From NCBI GenBank assembly GCA_019059635.1, contig JAGVRJ010000005.1:1922001-1986000 (forward strand): a stretch of 64,000 nucleotides of DNA, read 5' to 3'. Origin of the DNA: Proales similis. Its lineage: Eukaryota; Rotifera; Eurotatoria; Ploima; Proalidae. Shown in pieces: positions 44,404 to 56,302 of this stretch. The position numbers and the translations under genes were made by a program. Below the pieces are notes generated by a model. That model was not told the DNA's origin and did no database searches. It saw only the letters and a program-made list of their open reading frames with translations. Every line of letters starts with the position of its first letter. The first letter of the stretch is position 1.

Positions 44404-47026
44404 ATGTTGTCCGGTAAACAAGCCGGCGAGTTTAAAGGCCTGAACGCACCGGCTACGGACAACGAAGAAGAAGATGCGCCGCCCGAGTTCACCACTCTGG
44501 CACATGAGCTGGAAAAGTGTAAGTGAAAGAATAGAAAGCCAGAGGCGAGTGATTTCATTTGACTGATTTGAATCGTTTTTAAACAGCTCGATGGAGTCAT
44601 ATCGAGGATTTGGACGACTTTTTCGCTCGGGTATATCAATACCATCAAAACGACGGAATGCCCTCGCTCATATTCAAAGAGTTCTTTCATCTATTTCAAA
44701 CGCTCTTCTTGGCCTTGTTCAGCATATTCATGTTTGAATGTGTCAACTACGATATGCTGTTCAAAAATCAGGCGGTCGTCAAAGACCAGGTGAACAATTC
44801 GTATGTAAAAAAGAACACCATCGCCGACGTGGTCTATCCGGCGCATGTGTGTGTAAAGCGAATACCGTTTCACTTGTGGCTGGTCATCACGGTTGTCACG
44901 CTCTTTTGGCTATTTCGAGTGGCGAAAGCCATCTACAAGCTTAGCCGTTTTGCCGAGATCCGCTCCTTCTTCATCAACGCACTCAACATATCTACAAATG
45001 AGCTTCCCAATTTGACATGGCATGAAATTCAAGAGCGTCTGCTGCAATTCCAAGTCAAACATCACTTGTGCGTGTTCAAACAGGAGCTGAACGAGCTCGA
45101 CATTTACAATCGAATTCTTCGCTTCAAAAACTACCAAGTAGCCATGGTGAACCAAGGTCTTTTGCCTCCGACGGTTCATGCTCCTTTCATTGGCGATCTT
45201 GTCCTCTTCACGTCCGGATTTAAATTTAACTTTGAATTTATTTTCTTCTGTGAGTACTGACTGATGCGCTCTGCAAACAAGCCCGGTAGTCATTTTCTTT
45301 TCGATAGGGGGCCCGTTTGCGCCTTTCAACAACGGATGTCAACTTCGACCTGAGTTCAAAGTGTTCAGCAAGCGATCAGACCTTGTCAGAGAGTAAGCAC
45401 AGTCACCGAGTCAAGTGGACTTCTTTACTCTAAAATCGCTCTCTCTCTCTCTCTATTCTATAGATTGTCAAACGTGATCCTATTTACGGGAGTTTTTAAT
45501 CTTCTTCTCTCTCCTGCAATATTCGTTTGGCAAACGTTACAATACTTGTACAACTACACAGAGGTGAGTTGAAGGTTCAATTTTTGAACGCTTCGTTCTG
45601 AATGTGATCGCTGATTTGGCCTTTTTTATTTTTTTTTCAGCTCATCAAAAGAAATCCCGGTCTGCTCGGAGCGCGAAAATGGAGCAACTATGGCCGCTTG
45701 TATTTCCGGCATTTCAACGAGCTCGATCACGAATTAGAGGCGCGTCTGTCAAGAGCCTACCGTCCATCTATCACCTATTTGAGCTCGTTTAACTCTAAGC
45801 TCATCGTAGTGTTCGCACGCTTCTTTCTGTTCATATTCGGCGCCATATTCTCAGTGCTTGTCGTGCTCACACTCTACGACGAGGACGTCTTGAATGTGGA
45901 GCATGTGCTCACCATAATCACGGCCAGTGGTGCGCTGGCTGGAATCGCCCGCTCTCTCATACCCGACGAGAACGCGGTCTACTTTTTGGATCAAATGATT
46001 TATGAGATCCTGTCTCATGTGCATTACATGCCGGACATATGGCTCAAGCATGCCAACTCCTATGCAGTTCGGGATGAGTTTGTCAAGCTCTTTCAATACA
46101 AATTCGTTCATTTGCTCGAGGAGCTCTTGAGTCCATTCATAACCCCGTTCTTACTCATATTCTGGCTGAGACCGAGGGCCGGCCGCTATGTCGACTTTTT
46201 CCGCAATTTCACAATCGAAGTGACCGGCGTCGGTGACGTCTGTAGTTTTGCACAAATGGACACACGCAAGCACGGAAATCCCAAGTGGATGAGTCAGACC
46301 GACGCGCAAAGGTCATTTCAGGCAAGAAATGGCAAAACTGAACTCTCGCTGGTGCATTTCGCACACACGAATCCGAAATGGAAGATGCCGCTCGAATCGG
46401 CTGCCTACATCGAACAGCTACGAGAACAAGCTGTGAAAGATGCCGAGCAGCTGGACGCGTCCACAATTACGCCATTGGCTGACATTTGTGATGCTCCTGG
46501 GTCGAACCACAACTCCTTGACCAAATCTCTTGTTCACATGCAAACAGTAGATCTAACACAATCGAACAGCCTGATAAGATCGTCCAGTTTGCAGCGATCT
46601 ACTTATCGTGAGCCAGGCAGCGTGCACAGCTCGGGCCAGATTCCGAAAGGCGGCGTCTCCAAAATCGAAGGACCACTTTACACAAGCAAAACAGAGCCAC
46701 AGCATCTTTTGAGCGTCCTTCACAAATCTTCTATGCAGCAGTCCGGTCTACTTGGATCTAGATTGGGCACAGCTGCCGAAAACTCAATGGACATGTGCTT
46801 TAGTGCGCTCTACATGCACGAGCTCCATCGCAAGTACCAACATGGCGGATACATAGATTTAGATCAGGTCGGCGAAGAGAACGAAGAGTTGGAGGAAGAT
46901 GACAACATGAACTTGACAGCCACAGAGTCCTATCAGAATTTAAACAGAAGAGACTCGTCCCAACATGAGGAGGCTGGTCAGGCTTTACTTGCAGCACGGT
47001 CCAACTCGAGCAATTTCGATGTTTAG
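44404..47026 (+). CDS. ATG9: ATG9, autophagy lipid scramblase
   Basis: This multi-pass membrane protein of Golgi/endosome vesicles scrambles lipids and supplies membrane to growing autophagosomes. Five exons (44404-44518, 44587-45249, 45308-45392, 45464-45563, 45641-47026) join to 782 aa. An acidic N-terminus leads to RWSHIEDLDDFFARVY, two hydrophobic segments, and the strongly conserved ELDIYNRILRFKNY. Next come FNFEFIFFWGPFAPF, YFRHFNELDHELEARL and LTLYDEDVLNVEHVLT. DEFVKLFQYKFVHLLEELLSP, VGDVCSFAQMD and HFAHTNPKW then close the conserved core. The C-terminal 300 residues are low-complexity and acidic, as is usual. Introns are 58-82 nt. Confidence 0.95.
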
Positions 47027-47557
47027 GCTAATAAAATCGACTCTCGTTTTAGTCAGGAGCCTTTTAAAAAAACGAAGAAAAAAAGCGACAAAATTTAGAA
47101 ACAGAAATCTGGATAATGTCCAAATTGATCAATCAATTCACATTTATCATGCAAACGATTGACAAAGCTTAAAGTGGCAAATCATTAACAAAAATAAGAA
47201 CAACGAATTTTCAGTAGAGCGAAAACATCGAGTTCAAGTGAAAAAAAAGCAAAACATTTATCAACAAAAAAGAAAAAATGAAAAGAGAAACATGTAAGAA
47301 GTTTGGCCCTATTTAATAACAAATTTGGCAAATAAATAGAAAAAAAAATTAAGTGTTTAACTATTTGAGTTGTAAATAAATTCGCTAAACTGCAAGCGAT
47401 AGGTCCGATCAAAGTTCATTTGGCGAGCAATTAAAGTTTTAGAGGCTTGGCTCCGAGCTTTCTCCAACCGTAGGTCACGTGACTTGGCCAACGCACTTTG
47501 TTTCAACTTGGACATAATTAAACTTGACTCTTACCCTAGACGGTGATTGAAGAGAAA
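47027..47557. other. Spacer between ATG9 and the M20 peptidase
   Basis: It holds the ATG9 3' UTR, with AATAAA-like signals near 47332 and 47374 in A-rich sequence, and the upstream region of the next gene. No gene is seen. Confidence 0.45.
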
Positions 47558-49248
47558 ATGACAAGAGCGTCGAACTGGATCTTCTTCAAAGTTTTTCTTC
47601 TTCTGGCTGCTTTTCTGCTGGTGTTTCTCATCTACAATGCGTTTGTCCTTCACAAGCCGTGCGAGCACAGCATCAAGCCAGTAGAAGCGAGTGAATATAT
47701 TCAGCTCAGCGACGAAGCACTAGCACGTTTCAGAAGCGCTCTGCGCCATCAGACAGTCTCGTTTGATCAAGAGAAACAGAATTTTGACGCCATTCGGCAG
47801 CTGAACGCTTTCATTCGAAGAGAATTCGCCCAACTGGAAAATCTTAAATTTGTCCAGTTGAACACAATAAACAATGCGAGTCTACTCTACAAGATCGTTG
47901 GAACAGACAAGAGCTTGAAGCCTTATTTGCTGGCCGCTCACATCGATGTGGTGCCTGCCAATGGTGTTGACGACAACTGGAGCTTTGATCCTTTCAAGGC
48001 CGAAATATCTGACGGGTTTATCTACGCTCGTGGAGCACTGGACGACAAGGCCAGCGTGTTTAGCATTCTAGAGTCAGTTCAGCTCTACTTGAGAAAGCAC
48101 GGCCAGCCAAAGCGCAGCCTTTATCTGGCGTTCGGTCATGACGAGGAGGCGTCCGGGGAAAAGGGCGCCAAAGCAATGGCCCAAATGATAAACGAGCCGT
48201 TAGAGTACGTTCTGGACGAGGGTACAATGATTGTCGAGGACCTCTTTCCGGAGCTTGGGCGGCCGGTCGCTTACATAAGCATCGCCGAGAAAGGCTATTT
48301 GTCGCTTAAATTCTTCGTCAACACAACCGGTGGTCATTCATCGATGCCAAACGACGAGCAGTCGGCTCTTGCTATCTTGAACGACGCAATGAATCGACTC
48401 AGAGCGACCAAAGTGCCAAGTCTGCTCGGTCGGGGTCCGGAGATGACAATCTTTGAAGAGTTTGCCGTCTACTTTGGCGCTCTAAAGCGTATCGCACTCA
48501 CCAACATTTGGCTCTTTAGACCAGCATTAGAATAGTAAGTTCGCTGTTGGCTTATTTAGCGTCCAGGTAATCAATTGACAAAATGAAGCGTTTTCGGTCT
48601 GAAACCAACAACAGACGCAATGCAACGAACAACCACAGCAATTACAATATTCAAGAGTGGCGTCAAGGACAATGTGATTCCCTCTTACGCTGAGTTTGTG
48701 GTCAATCATCGAATTCACTCGTTGCAATCATGCGCTGAGGTTTCTATTATTTCACTTTTTCACCGTCGGAAAAATACCAATTCTGGTTGGTTTAGATAAT
48801 TAAACATGATTTAGATGCGTTGGCAGACGCTCGAATCCAATATGAGGTGATTAGCTGCGTGGAGCCTAGTCCCGTTTCGCCGGTTAATAGCACAGGCTAC
48901 TCATTAATTAAGCACACAACCATGCAGCTCTTCCCCAACGTCCTGGCTGTACCGGGTTAGATCTGTGGCACATCAAACAGATTCGATAATTCAAATTTAA
49001 TGCTCAAATCTAAATTAGGACTCATGCTGGGTCTAACAGACTCACGCCACTATAACCGACTCACGTCGAACGTTTACAAGTACTTGCCCATTACGTTAAA
49101 GAACGCCGACCTGAAGCGTTATCACGGCATTGACGAGCGCATATCGGTCAAGAACTATGAGGACATGATCAACTTCTATTACAATTTAATTAAGAACACC
49201 GAAGACGAAAGCTTTCTGCAAACGAAACCAGTTCACGCTGAGCTCTAA
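47558..49248 (+). CDS. PM20D1: PM20D1-like M20 metallopeptidase / N-acyl amino-acid synthase-hydrolase
   Basis: This zinc enzyme of the M20 family would form or cleave N-acyl amino acids outside the cell. Four exons (47558-48534, 48589-48739, 48796-48955, 49019-49248) give 505 aa. I chose the ATG at 47558; the frame upstream has only GTG. A hydrophobic N-terminal segment ([20 protein letters not shown]) is a signal anchor or signal peptide. Metal-site motifs are [28 protein letters not shown] (catalytic Glu and metal Glu) and TDSRHY. The lid domain carries GGHSSMP and [18 protein letters not shown]. This order matches PM20D1 and its yeast CPS1 relative; the animal form is preferred because of its length and the TDSRxx motif. 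Confidence 0.9.
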
Positions 49249-49828
49249 AAATAAATACTCGTTGCTCGTTGTTTAAATTCTATCTGACGCGAGCGGCTTT
49301 GCTTTTTTTGCCAATTTGAATAATTCGAAAGCCTGCATGGACGAATTTCGCAATTTCCCATAACAACTCTAATTTTGCAATGCGGCGTCAAAGCCAATGC
49401 AGGAATCGCTTCATCATAGCTTACTGCTCGGGTATAAAGCGGGCCTGCTTTGGCTCATTATTTTGGCGCATTCTCGAAGGCTACCGAATGATATGATGAA
49501 CTGATTTAAAATGAATGCCGAAAGGATGAGCAGACTGTGTTGGTCTCGACTTGTTCTTATCGCGCCTTTCAATCTTCACTTGTTCATGTTCAAAGCCTGC
49601 CTGTCTGTCTGCTTGTCTGTCTGGTCTGCGTGTATGCGCGCACATATGCAGCATTTTCTCAAACGCGTGTCGCGTTGCGGCTGTGATGCAAGATTTGGCT
49701 CAAACTCGTATCTTACGCCGAACTGTGAAACACAAACGTGACTTGTTTGCTATCGGAGCTTATAATTAAATTCGCCCAGTTGATTTGGATACATTCTTTT
49801 TGTTTAGAACATTCTCATTCAATTTAAA
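49249..49828. promoter_or_regulatory. Peroxiredoxin upstream region and peptidase 3' end
   Basis: An AATAAA lies right after the peptidase stop. TATAAAG at 49433-49439 may be the peroxiredoxin TATA box, about 390 bases before its ATG, which would require a long 5' UTR or a 5' UTR intron. No other gene is seen. Confidence 0.45.
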
Positions 49829-50654
49829 ATGGCCGAGACTCAAATCACCAAGCCTGCTCCCTTTTTCAAGGCCACCGCTGTGGTCGACGGTGCGTTCAAA
49901 GAGGTCTCCTTGAGCGACTACAAGGGCAAATACCTTGTCCTCTTCTTCTATCCTCTTGATTTGTAAGCGCTTTTCTGTTTGTCTACTTGCTCGACTTGTA
50001 AAATTTGAGCTTAATTAACGATTAGCACTTTTGTCTGCCCCACTGAGATTATTGCTTACTCTGATCGAGTCGAGGAGTTCCGATCGATTGGCTGCGAGGT
50101 GGTTGCTGCTTCGACCGACAGCGAGTTCAGCCACTTGGCCTGGTAATTAAAGCAAGCAGCTCTAATTGAACCGGCAAATTTAAATGCTTTTGTCAGGGTC
50201 AACACTCCGAGAAAACAGGGCGGACTTGGCAAGATGAACATTCCGATCTTGGCCGACAAGACCCACGATATTTCGCGCCGATACGGCGTCTTGAAGGTGA
50301 ATTTCTGATCGATGCACTCGAATGCGCTTGAAAACTGAAATTATCCAAGGAGGATGAGGGCATCGCCTTCCGAGGTCTCTTCATCATTGACGACAAGGGC
50401 AACCTTCGTCAAATAACCATCAACGACTTGCCTGTTGGCCGATCGGTCGACGAGACTCTTCGACTTGTGCAAGCTTTCCAATTCACTGACAAGCACGGAG
50501 AAGGTAATTTAGATCAGATTTGGATCAGATTTCACACTTGTCGATACTAAGGAAAAATGAATTCAAAGTTTGCCCGGCCAACTGGACTCCCGGCAAAAAG
50601 TCGATGAAGGCCGACCCTAACCAGTCGAAAGAATATTTCGAGAGCACCCAATAA
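49829..50654 (+). CDS. PRDX1/2: Typical 2-Cys peroxiredoxin
   Basis: This cytosolic thiol peroxidase reduces hydrogen peroxide using thioredoxin. Five exons (49829-49962, 50026-50142, 50197-50296, 50350-50503, 50569-50654) give 196 aa, the usual length. The peroxidatic Cys is C49 in FTFVCPTE, and the resolving Cys is C170 in [10 protein letters not shown]. The GGLG loop (KQGGLGKMN) and a C-terminal YF motif (SKEYFES) are both present. These two elements mark eukaryotic peroxiredoxins that are easily over-oxidised and can act in peroxide signalling. No targeting peptide is present, which argues against the mitochondrial PRDX3 form. An AATAAA near 50718 ends the transcript inside the short gap before the convergent FUT8. 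Confidence 0.95.
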
Positions 50655-50767
50655 GAAGAATCAAAATCCAAATTTTAAAATTGGCTTAGTCACCACACCT
50701 CGTTTTAATTAGACATTGAATAAAACTTAGCAGTAGAAAAACAACTCTTTTCTTTGGAATTTTAAAA

Positions 50768-52697
50768 CTAGAACGAGGGTATTATGTTGCGCACTTTGTA
50801 AGAGGGAAACAGTCCGGATTTGCCCGTTCGTTCATTAGAGCCTTTTGAGTAGCCGTTCCAGTGATTTCCGGCCAGTCCGATTTTGTCACCAAGTCTGAGC
50901 TCGATTTCGCTGCGCTCGGCGTTCGCTTCGTGCTCGTAAATGGCCTCGACGTAATGTCCGTTTTGTCCACCGTAATAATAAACGTCGTCGAGCGATTTAA
51001 AACGCCACGCGCCGTCGGCAAACCGCGGCTGCATCAACTCGTAGGCCAGTCGGCACACTTGAGAGGAGAACGTGCAGACGAGGTAGTCACATTGCGATAA
51101 TAAATAAATATCTTGAATGACACCCTTGGCCGAATCAGGTGTGTAGCGTTGATTGAGTGCTGCGCTCTTTGCGTTGTCCTCTTGAAACATGAAGCGATAG
51201 TTCTTGTATCTGTTTGAATCGAAGAAATTGTTCAGCAAGAGGCGATTTTCATCAAAAAAAAAAACGAGAAATTTACTTGGCAACTGCTTCTTTTAAAACA
51301 GACTGATCGTCTGACGCCAAGTAGACTAGCCGCTCCGTTTTGCGTCCGTTTATTTCGTCTTGTATTCTAAAGTATTCGTCGACAAATTGCATATACTCAG
51401 ACAAGTGATGATAGGCCGCTTCACTGCCGACTTTGTCTGTCCGCCGCACATGCACACCGACGCAAGAGTTCTTGAACGAGATCAGCTTCTTCGATTCGCT
51501 CATCAACTGATCAAACTGGTCGTTGAAACGCATCAAATAGGAGATGACCTGTCCTGCCCACCAGACGAACGGGTCAGAGTGAAATTTCTCTATGTCGGCC
51601 AAGTACTCGCTGGGCACGCTCAGAGGCAAAAAGTTGGGCCTCCTGTTCATTATGTCAATAATGGGCATTTTGATCACAGGCGTGTCCATTTTATTATCTA
51701 GAATTGAATTCAGATTGAAACCTTAGCAGGCGATCTATGGTGGACTCAATCGATCAACTCACCGTTCCAATTGGAGCTCTTCTCGTCGGCGCTAGTGCAT
51801 GTGTTGCTTATTGGCTTGAAATAGGCCTCATAACCTCTTGAGTTGTATCGCCACGAGTTCGAGTTGAGAACCATTAGTCGGTTGGTGGCAAACGCGGTTA
51901 TGAAGCAGTACATTGCATGATGTACTTGGCAGCCGAATCCGCACGCCTTGTTCAAATCGCACAGGATTTTCTTCGCGCTCTTACAGTCAGCCGGATTCTG
52001 AAGCTTGTCGAACCGATCTTGGACTTTTTTGGCCATTTCGTGCGCCAGCTCGCGACGTTTCTCGTCATAATTATCAACTGACGAAAGACGGTGCATGTTG
52101 GCAAGAAGCACACTAAAATCAACGTTCAGCTCTGACCTCACACTTCACACTGAATTGGGCTCTTAGTACCTGATGCGGTTGTCTAAATTTTCGTTGATAA
52201 AGTTGGCGTTGGAGACTTTCGATTTTTGTACTTCAGACTTGACAAAGAACCAAACATCCTTTATGTCGTCGAACAATTTTCGCCGTATCTTTTCGAATTG
52301 AATGCTCGGCCCTGAAACAACTGGCTCAATTATTCACGTGGTGGACAACAGATGAAGGTCGACTCTTTACCGGGCGACTGCAAACTCGATTGATCGGCTC
52401 CAGCGGTCATTTTTTTCCTTTGCGAAAACAGAAGATAGAGGCAAAGACAAGGATGCCGAGGCGAAGAGCTATTTCTTACATTATTCTTCCTATGACTTGT
52501 TCGCTCTGTTTGTTCACATCTTCGAGTCGTTTGAGCTCAGCCTCTGCTTGGCTCAGTCGTTTTTGAAGCTCGCCCAAGTGCTTTAAGTCTTGAAGTTGCT
52601 GCGATGTGTTGTCATTAAAGTTTGTCGCAAACATAAAGAAAAAACTCAGAGCCCATAAGGCGGCCAGAAAAATGAGCAAGTAGCGCAGTTGATTCAT
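50768..52697 (-). CDS. FUT8: Alpha-1,6-fucosyltransferase (core fucosylation)
   Basis: This Golgi type II membrane enzyme adds alpha-1,6 fucose from GDP-fucose to the core of N-glycans. The ATG at 52697 starts a membrane anchor (YLLIFLAALWALSFFFMF) and a short coiled-coil stem. Family landmarks are GPSIQFEKIRRKLFDD, NPADCKSAKKILCDLNKACGFGCQVHH, WRYNSRGYEAYF and CVGVHVRRTDKVGSEA (the GDP-fucose site). SQCDYLVCTFSSQVCRLAYELMQ closes the catalytic fold. The C-terminal SH3 domain is intact (GDKIGLAGNHWNGYSKG, GLFPSYKVR). About six exons with short introns are read. It converges with the peroxiredoxin gene, with 113 bases between the two stop codons. Confidence 0.94.
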
Positions 52698-53422
52698 CTC
52701 TTCATCGCAGCCGAATGTCTAAATTAGAAAGAATTTCTCATATTTGACTTGGGCGGCCTTGCTCTAAGTGACCCGCTAGCCACTGAGGCCCTGAAATTTT
52801 AATCATGCCGGCTCTAATGTTGGGATTTGGTCAAAAAAAAGTTAACAATTGCGCAGATGGAGAGTAATCAATCTGAATCAATTGGGACACGCGCGCTAGA
52901 GAAACTTTGCTCTAATCTCGACATGCTGCGCAAATAACCGTCTTTAACTCAAAGAGAAGCCGACCGAGAAGAGCTAAATTCCTCCAGCACTGAGAAATTG
53001 AATATGCCTCGGAAATCGCTCTTGGATTGATTTTAATGTCACATTCAGACAGAATCGCTCAGTTGAGGTCGTTTCTCGACTGAGCTTGTATTTCAATCGG
53101 TCGTGTCACACTGGTTTACTGCCCGCTAAATAGAGACAATTGAAAATATTTTATGATTATGGACTCGTAACTAATATGAAGAGCAAATTCGCACAAGCGA
53201 ACCGTTCAAATTAAAAGATAAGATTGAATCGTGGCCTCAAAAATAAACTCTATTCTCTAGGAAATTTCATTTGAAAAACAAAGAAAAGGCAAAATAAAGC
53301 TTGATCGTGAATAAAATCCATTTTAGATTGTCATTGTATAATTGATGAAAAAAGCAATAAAAAGCAACCAAATTGAATTAATAAAAGAATTGATTAACTG
53401 AGTAAACTCCGGATTAGTCTAA
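52698..53422. other. FUT8 upstream region / transporter 3' UTR
   Basis: 725 bases between two minus-strand genes. TTTATT-type and AATAAA-like signals near 53285-53390 are in AT-rich sequence after the transporter. I see no gene and no clear promoter motif. Confidence 0.4.
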
Positions 53423-55139
53423 TCATTGCGTTCGATTTAAATAGCAGGGCGGAACGAACGTGGTCGGACTAAATAGAGCATCCAGCGACGAATAGGTTGA
53501 AGCAATGCCTCCAAACACGCTGATTATTACGCTCAATGTCAGCACAACTAGCTCGAACTTGCTTATGACTCTGTTGGGAAAAACAAATATTTTAATATAA
53601 AAATACACAGGCAGAATACGAATTGGCAAAAAGAGAAGCCAATCCGCACAAAAATAAGAAATTCAACTATAAAATTGCGACTCACTTTTCGTACTGTGCC
53701 GATCGGCATAATAGAACGTAAAATATGCAAGGCAGAATGAAGGAGGAGAGCGAAACAGTCGAGCCGCCAATAAAGGAGAGAATAGGACCAAAGTTCGGAA
53801 TCGATTGAGCGACGAATAAAACGGCCAAGAGAACTGAAAGTCGGATGATAACTCGGTTTAAGCTGAACGCTTTGGAAATTGATTAGACGAAGCGGCAAGC
53901 ATCAGGATGCTGCAGTTAGCTTACAATCTGGTGCGTTGAATGTTTGCTCGACGCCCTGAAACACGGGATTGAGAATTATGTTGAAGGCGGTGAGCAAATG
54001 TCCGGTGATCAGAACAATGGTGGTTGTCTTTAGCCAGTTTGCATCCATGTTGTCAATTATGTTGTCACTGGTCTGGCTGCCGAACGACAAAAAGCCCATT
54101 ATAGAGACGGGCGCGTAGAACAAGAGCATTACTTTGCATTTGAAATATTAATGCGAATCTGCGGACTGATGCGCTCTTTTAGGGAAGATACTTACTGAAG
54201 TAAGCGATTGTGACAGATTTGAAAAATTTCGTCGGCCGTTTCATGTCACTTTGAATGGTCGGGAACATGACTGCACCGCCAAAACAGAACAGTATGGTTC
54301 CAAATGAGACAAAAAACGACCTATGAAAGTGTAGAGGTAAGAAGAGACCTCAAAATAAGATGCTCACTTGCTCACTTGAACGTGACCGGATCGTGGGCGG
54401 ATGGCACTTCTGGCAGCTGATTCAGAGATTGGACGAATATTAAAACGCACGCAAAGCCAGTGAACAGCATGGCACCGACTGCGATCGGCCAAAAGTCTTT
54501 GGGAGTGCCGAGCATCGAGACCGGCGCCATGGTGAGCGTGATAACTATGGTCCAGTCACAGAAATGCAAATACCAAGAGCCTAGGAGATTGGCCAGATTG
54601 TGCGACGCAATTAAAAGAAAAATGACCGCTACTCCGAATAGCTGAAGATAAGAGACGGCAAGAACCACCCATCTGAGCAAGTGAACAGAATTAAACCGCA
54701 GTAGCACGTTATCTGACCGACCGACCGACTGACTCACCTTCCCCATTTGCCGGCTGCTTCGTAAGCGATTACCGGAAAAGGGTCGCGGACACCGTGACGA
54801 AGTGACTCGTTTTTCTGTAAAATCATCAGCCAACACGAGGCGAGTCTGATGCCACAGTAGCCCGACAGAACACAGCAGCCAAAAAGCATGGCCACACCGT
54901 ACCAGTTTGACTGCTCGATTGACTTGGGCAGCGAGAGAACTCCGGTGCCCGACATCTCTCCGACAATGAAAACGGCCGCCGTGAACATTGTTAGGCCGCG
55001 CACGTTCTCAATCGCATTCTGTTTAGTTTTATTGAGAAATCATAAACGGCTGCCTGAAAACGAATGCAAAATGAATGGAACCAACATTCTGAATGAAGTC
55101 TGAGTTGATAATTGCTTCCGAGTCACTGGCCGGGTCCAT
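53423..55139 (-). CDS. Aa_trans (SLC32/36/38-like) amino-acid transporter
   Basis: This is a multi-pass amino-acid/proton symporter of the Aa_trans family. The ATG at 55139 opens a short acidic cytoplasmic exon (MDPASDSEAIINSDFIQ), joined to AIENVRGLTMFTAAVF. The first helix carries GEMSGTGVLSLPKSI, the family's unwound TM1 signature. Further helices read LFGCCVLSGYCGIRLAS, WVVLAVSYLQLFGVAVIFLL, FVSFGTILFCFGGAVMFPTIQSDM and IVLITGHLLTAFNIILNPVFQGVE. The end reads FIGGSTVSLSSFILPCIFY and VLTLSVIISVFGGIAST. The FGGAVMFPTIQSDM segment resembles nematode/insect members and plant AVT/LHT proteins more than vertebrate SLC36. At least seven exons with short introns are read. Substrate cannot be told. 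Confidence 0.85.
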
Positions 55140-55284
55140 TCTTTTCAAATGGAATTAGAAAAAAAATCGCAACTCAAGGTCGTTCTGGTTTTTTTACGAG
55201 CCAGGCGTTTAACTGACCAGAACTTGGTTTGTGCAAAAATTGAAACCGTCTTTATTAAGCAGCAGAAAATGTTAAATTCAATTG

Positions 55285-56049
55285 TTATTCAGATTTGCGA
55301 TAATTGATGCCAAAAAATACTTGGAGGGCTCGTGCAGCCGCGCTGTTTTTCGCCTCGTTTTTACTCTTGCCTTGAGGGTAAAAAAATAAAACTTGTTCGA
55401 GTCGAATGTGAAGCAACAGAGAGAGAGAGAACAAACCGTAGGCGCTCACCCGGCAAGTGCGATTCGGGTCGGTGAAATCAAAACGGAACCTTGGGTTTTG
55501 CTTGTCACCGGTTTCGACTACGCATTCACCGCTCTTCCACGTCTGCTTGCATATTTCGTGCAGGAGTTGAGCAGCGTTGGCTGATAACGAGCTTGTGAGC
55601 TGAGCACTGCGATGCTGGACAAGGTCAAGCGGACAAACGTTTTGGGGAGGTTTGTAAGAGGCAGGATAGAGCTGAGACAGTGCCCGCAGACTGCATAGTC
55701 TCTTGGCCTCCTTTTTACTGTAACCGGCGGCGGTGAATTTTCTGGCGGCGGCGTTCGCCATCGGAACTAGGATGTGACATGTGAACAAGCCGTTTTCGTC
55801 TCCATGGCCGACGTTCACCACCAGGCCGGGATGGAGTTCATTCAAGACTTGACATGGATGCTCGTTTGGCTTATATACAGGCGCAGGGTCAATTCGCAGC
55901 TTTTTCTGCTTGGCTGAAGAATTACTTGGCACGAGGGTATTACGACTGCGTTTCTTTTGATTGGTCGAGCTCTCTTCTGTATTTAAACTGAGTGGATAGA
56001 ATTCATGGGCGTCGAGGGGTTCGGCTTTCACTTGGTTGGACCAAAACAT
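55285..56049 (-). CDS. Double-stranded RNA-binding domain protein
   Basis: This is a protein of about 230-254 aa starting at ATG 56049, with a basic nuclear-signal-like stretch (NQKKRSRN, KQKKLR). A clear dsRBD lies at about residues 65-130, including LNELHPGLVVNV, FTAAGYSKKEAKRLCSLRALSQLY. A weaker second dsRBD is at the C-terminus, ending EAKNSAAARALQVF. A 78-nt stretch between them (VSAYGLFSLSLLL...) looks like an intron: GTGAGC donor, pyrimidine-rich end and an AG at SKNEAK in phase 0. It is also open in frame, so retention is possible. No deaminase or RNase domain follows. It could be an ADAR-, ILF3- or Staufen-related binding partner; I cannot choose. Confidence 0.75.
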   Translation of the reverse strand: MFWSNQVKAEPLDAHEFYPLSLNTEESSTNQKKRSRNTLVPSNSSAKQKKLRIDPAPVYKPNEHPCQVLNELHPGLVVNVGHGDENGLFTCHILVPMANAAARKFTAAGYSKKEAKRLCSLRALSQLYPASYKPPQNVCPLDLVQHRSAQLTSSLSANAAQLLHEICKQTWKSGECVVETGDKQNPRFRFDFTDPNRTCRVSAYGLFSLSLLLHIRLEQVLFFYPQGKSKNEAKNSAAARALQVFFGINYRKSE

Positions 56050-56302
56050 CTGGTCACGAGGCTGCTCTTATCTTATCGATTAGGTGACGAAAGAAAAAGA
56101 AGCCCCAAAGTTAGGCAGAACTGAGTCAAATATAAACTAACCACGGTCAAAAGGCGGTCGTCAGAGGTTCATTATGCATCATGTCGGATTGCATGCGTTT
56201 ATTACTGAACAGACCGAGCGAAGCAGACCAATTGAGAATAGCGATCGAGCGGCACCACTATTCGCATAGCTCGTCAAGTCAAATAATTTTAAAAGTCGCA
56301 AA
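56050..56302. promoter_or_regulatory. Divergent upstream region of dsRBD protein and CDC5L
   Basis: A 253-base gap between opposite start codons, so the two promoters are very close or shared. No recognisable element stands out. Confidence 0.4.
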
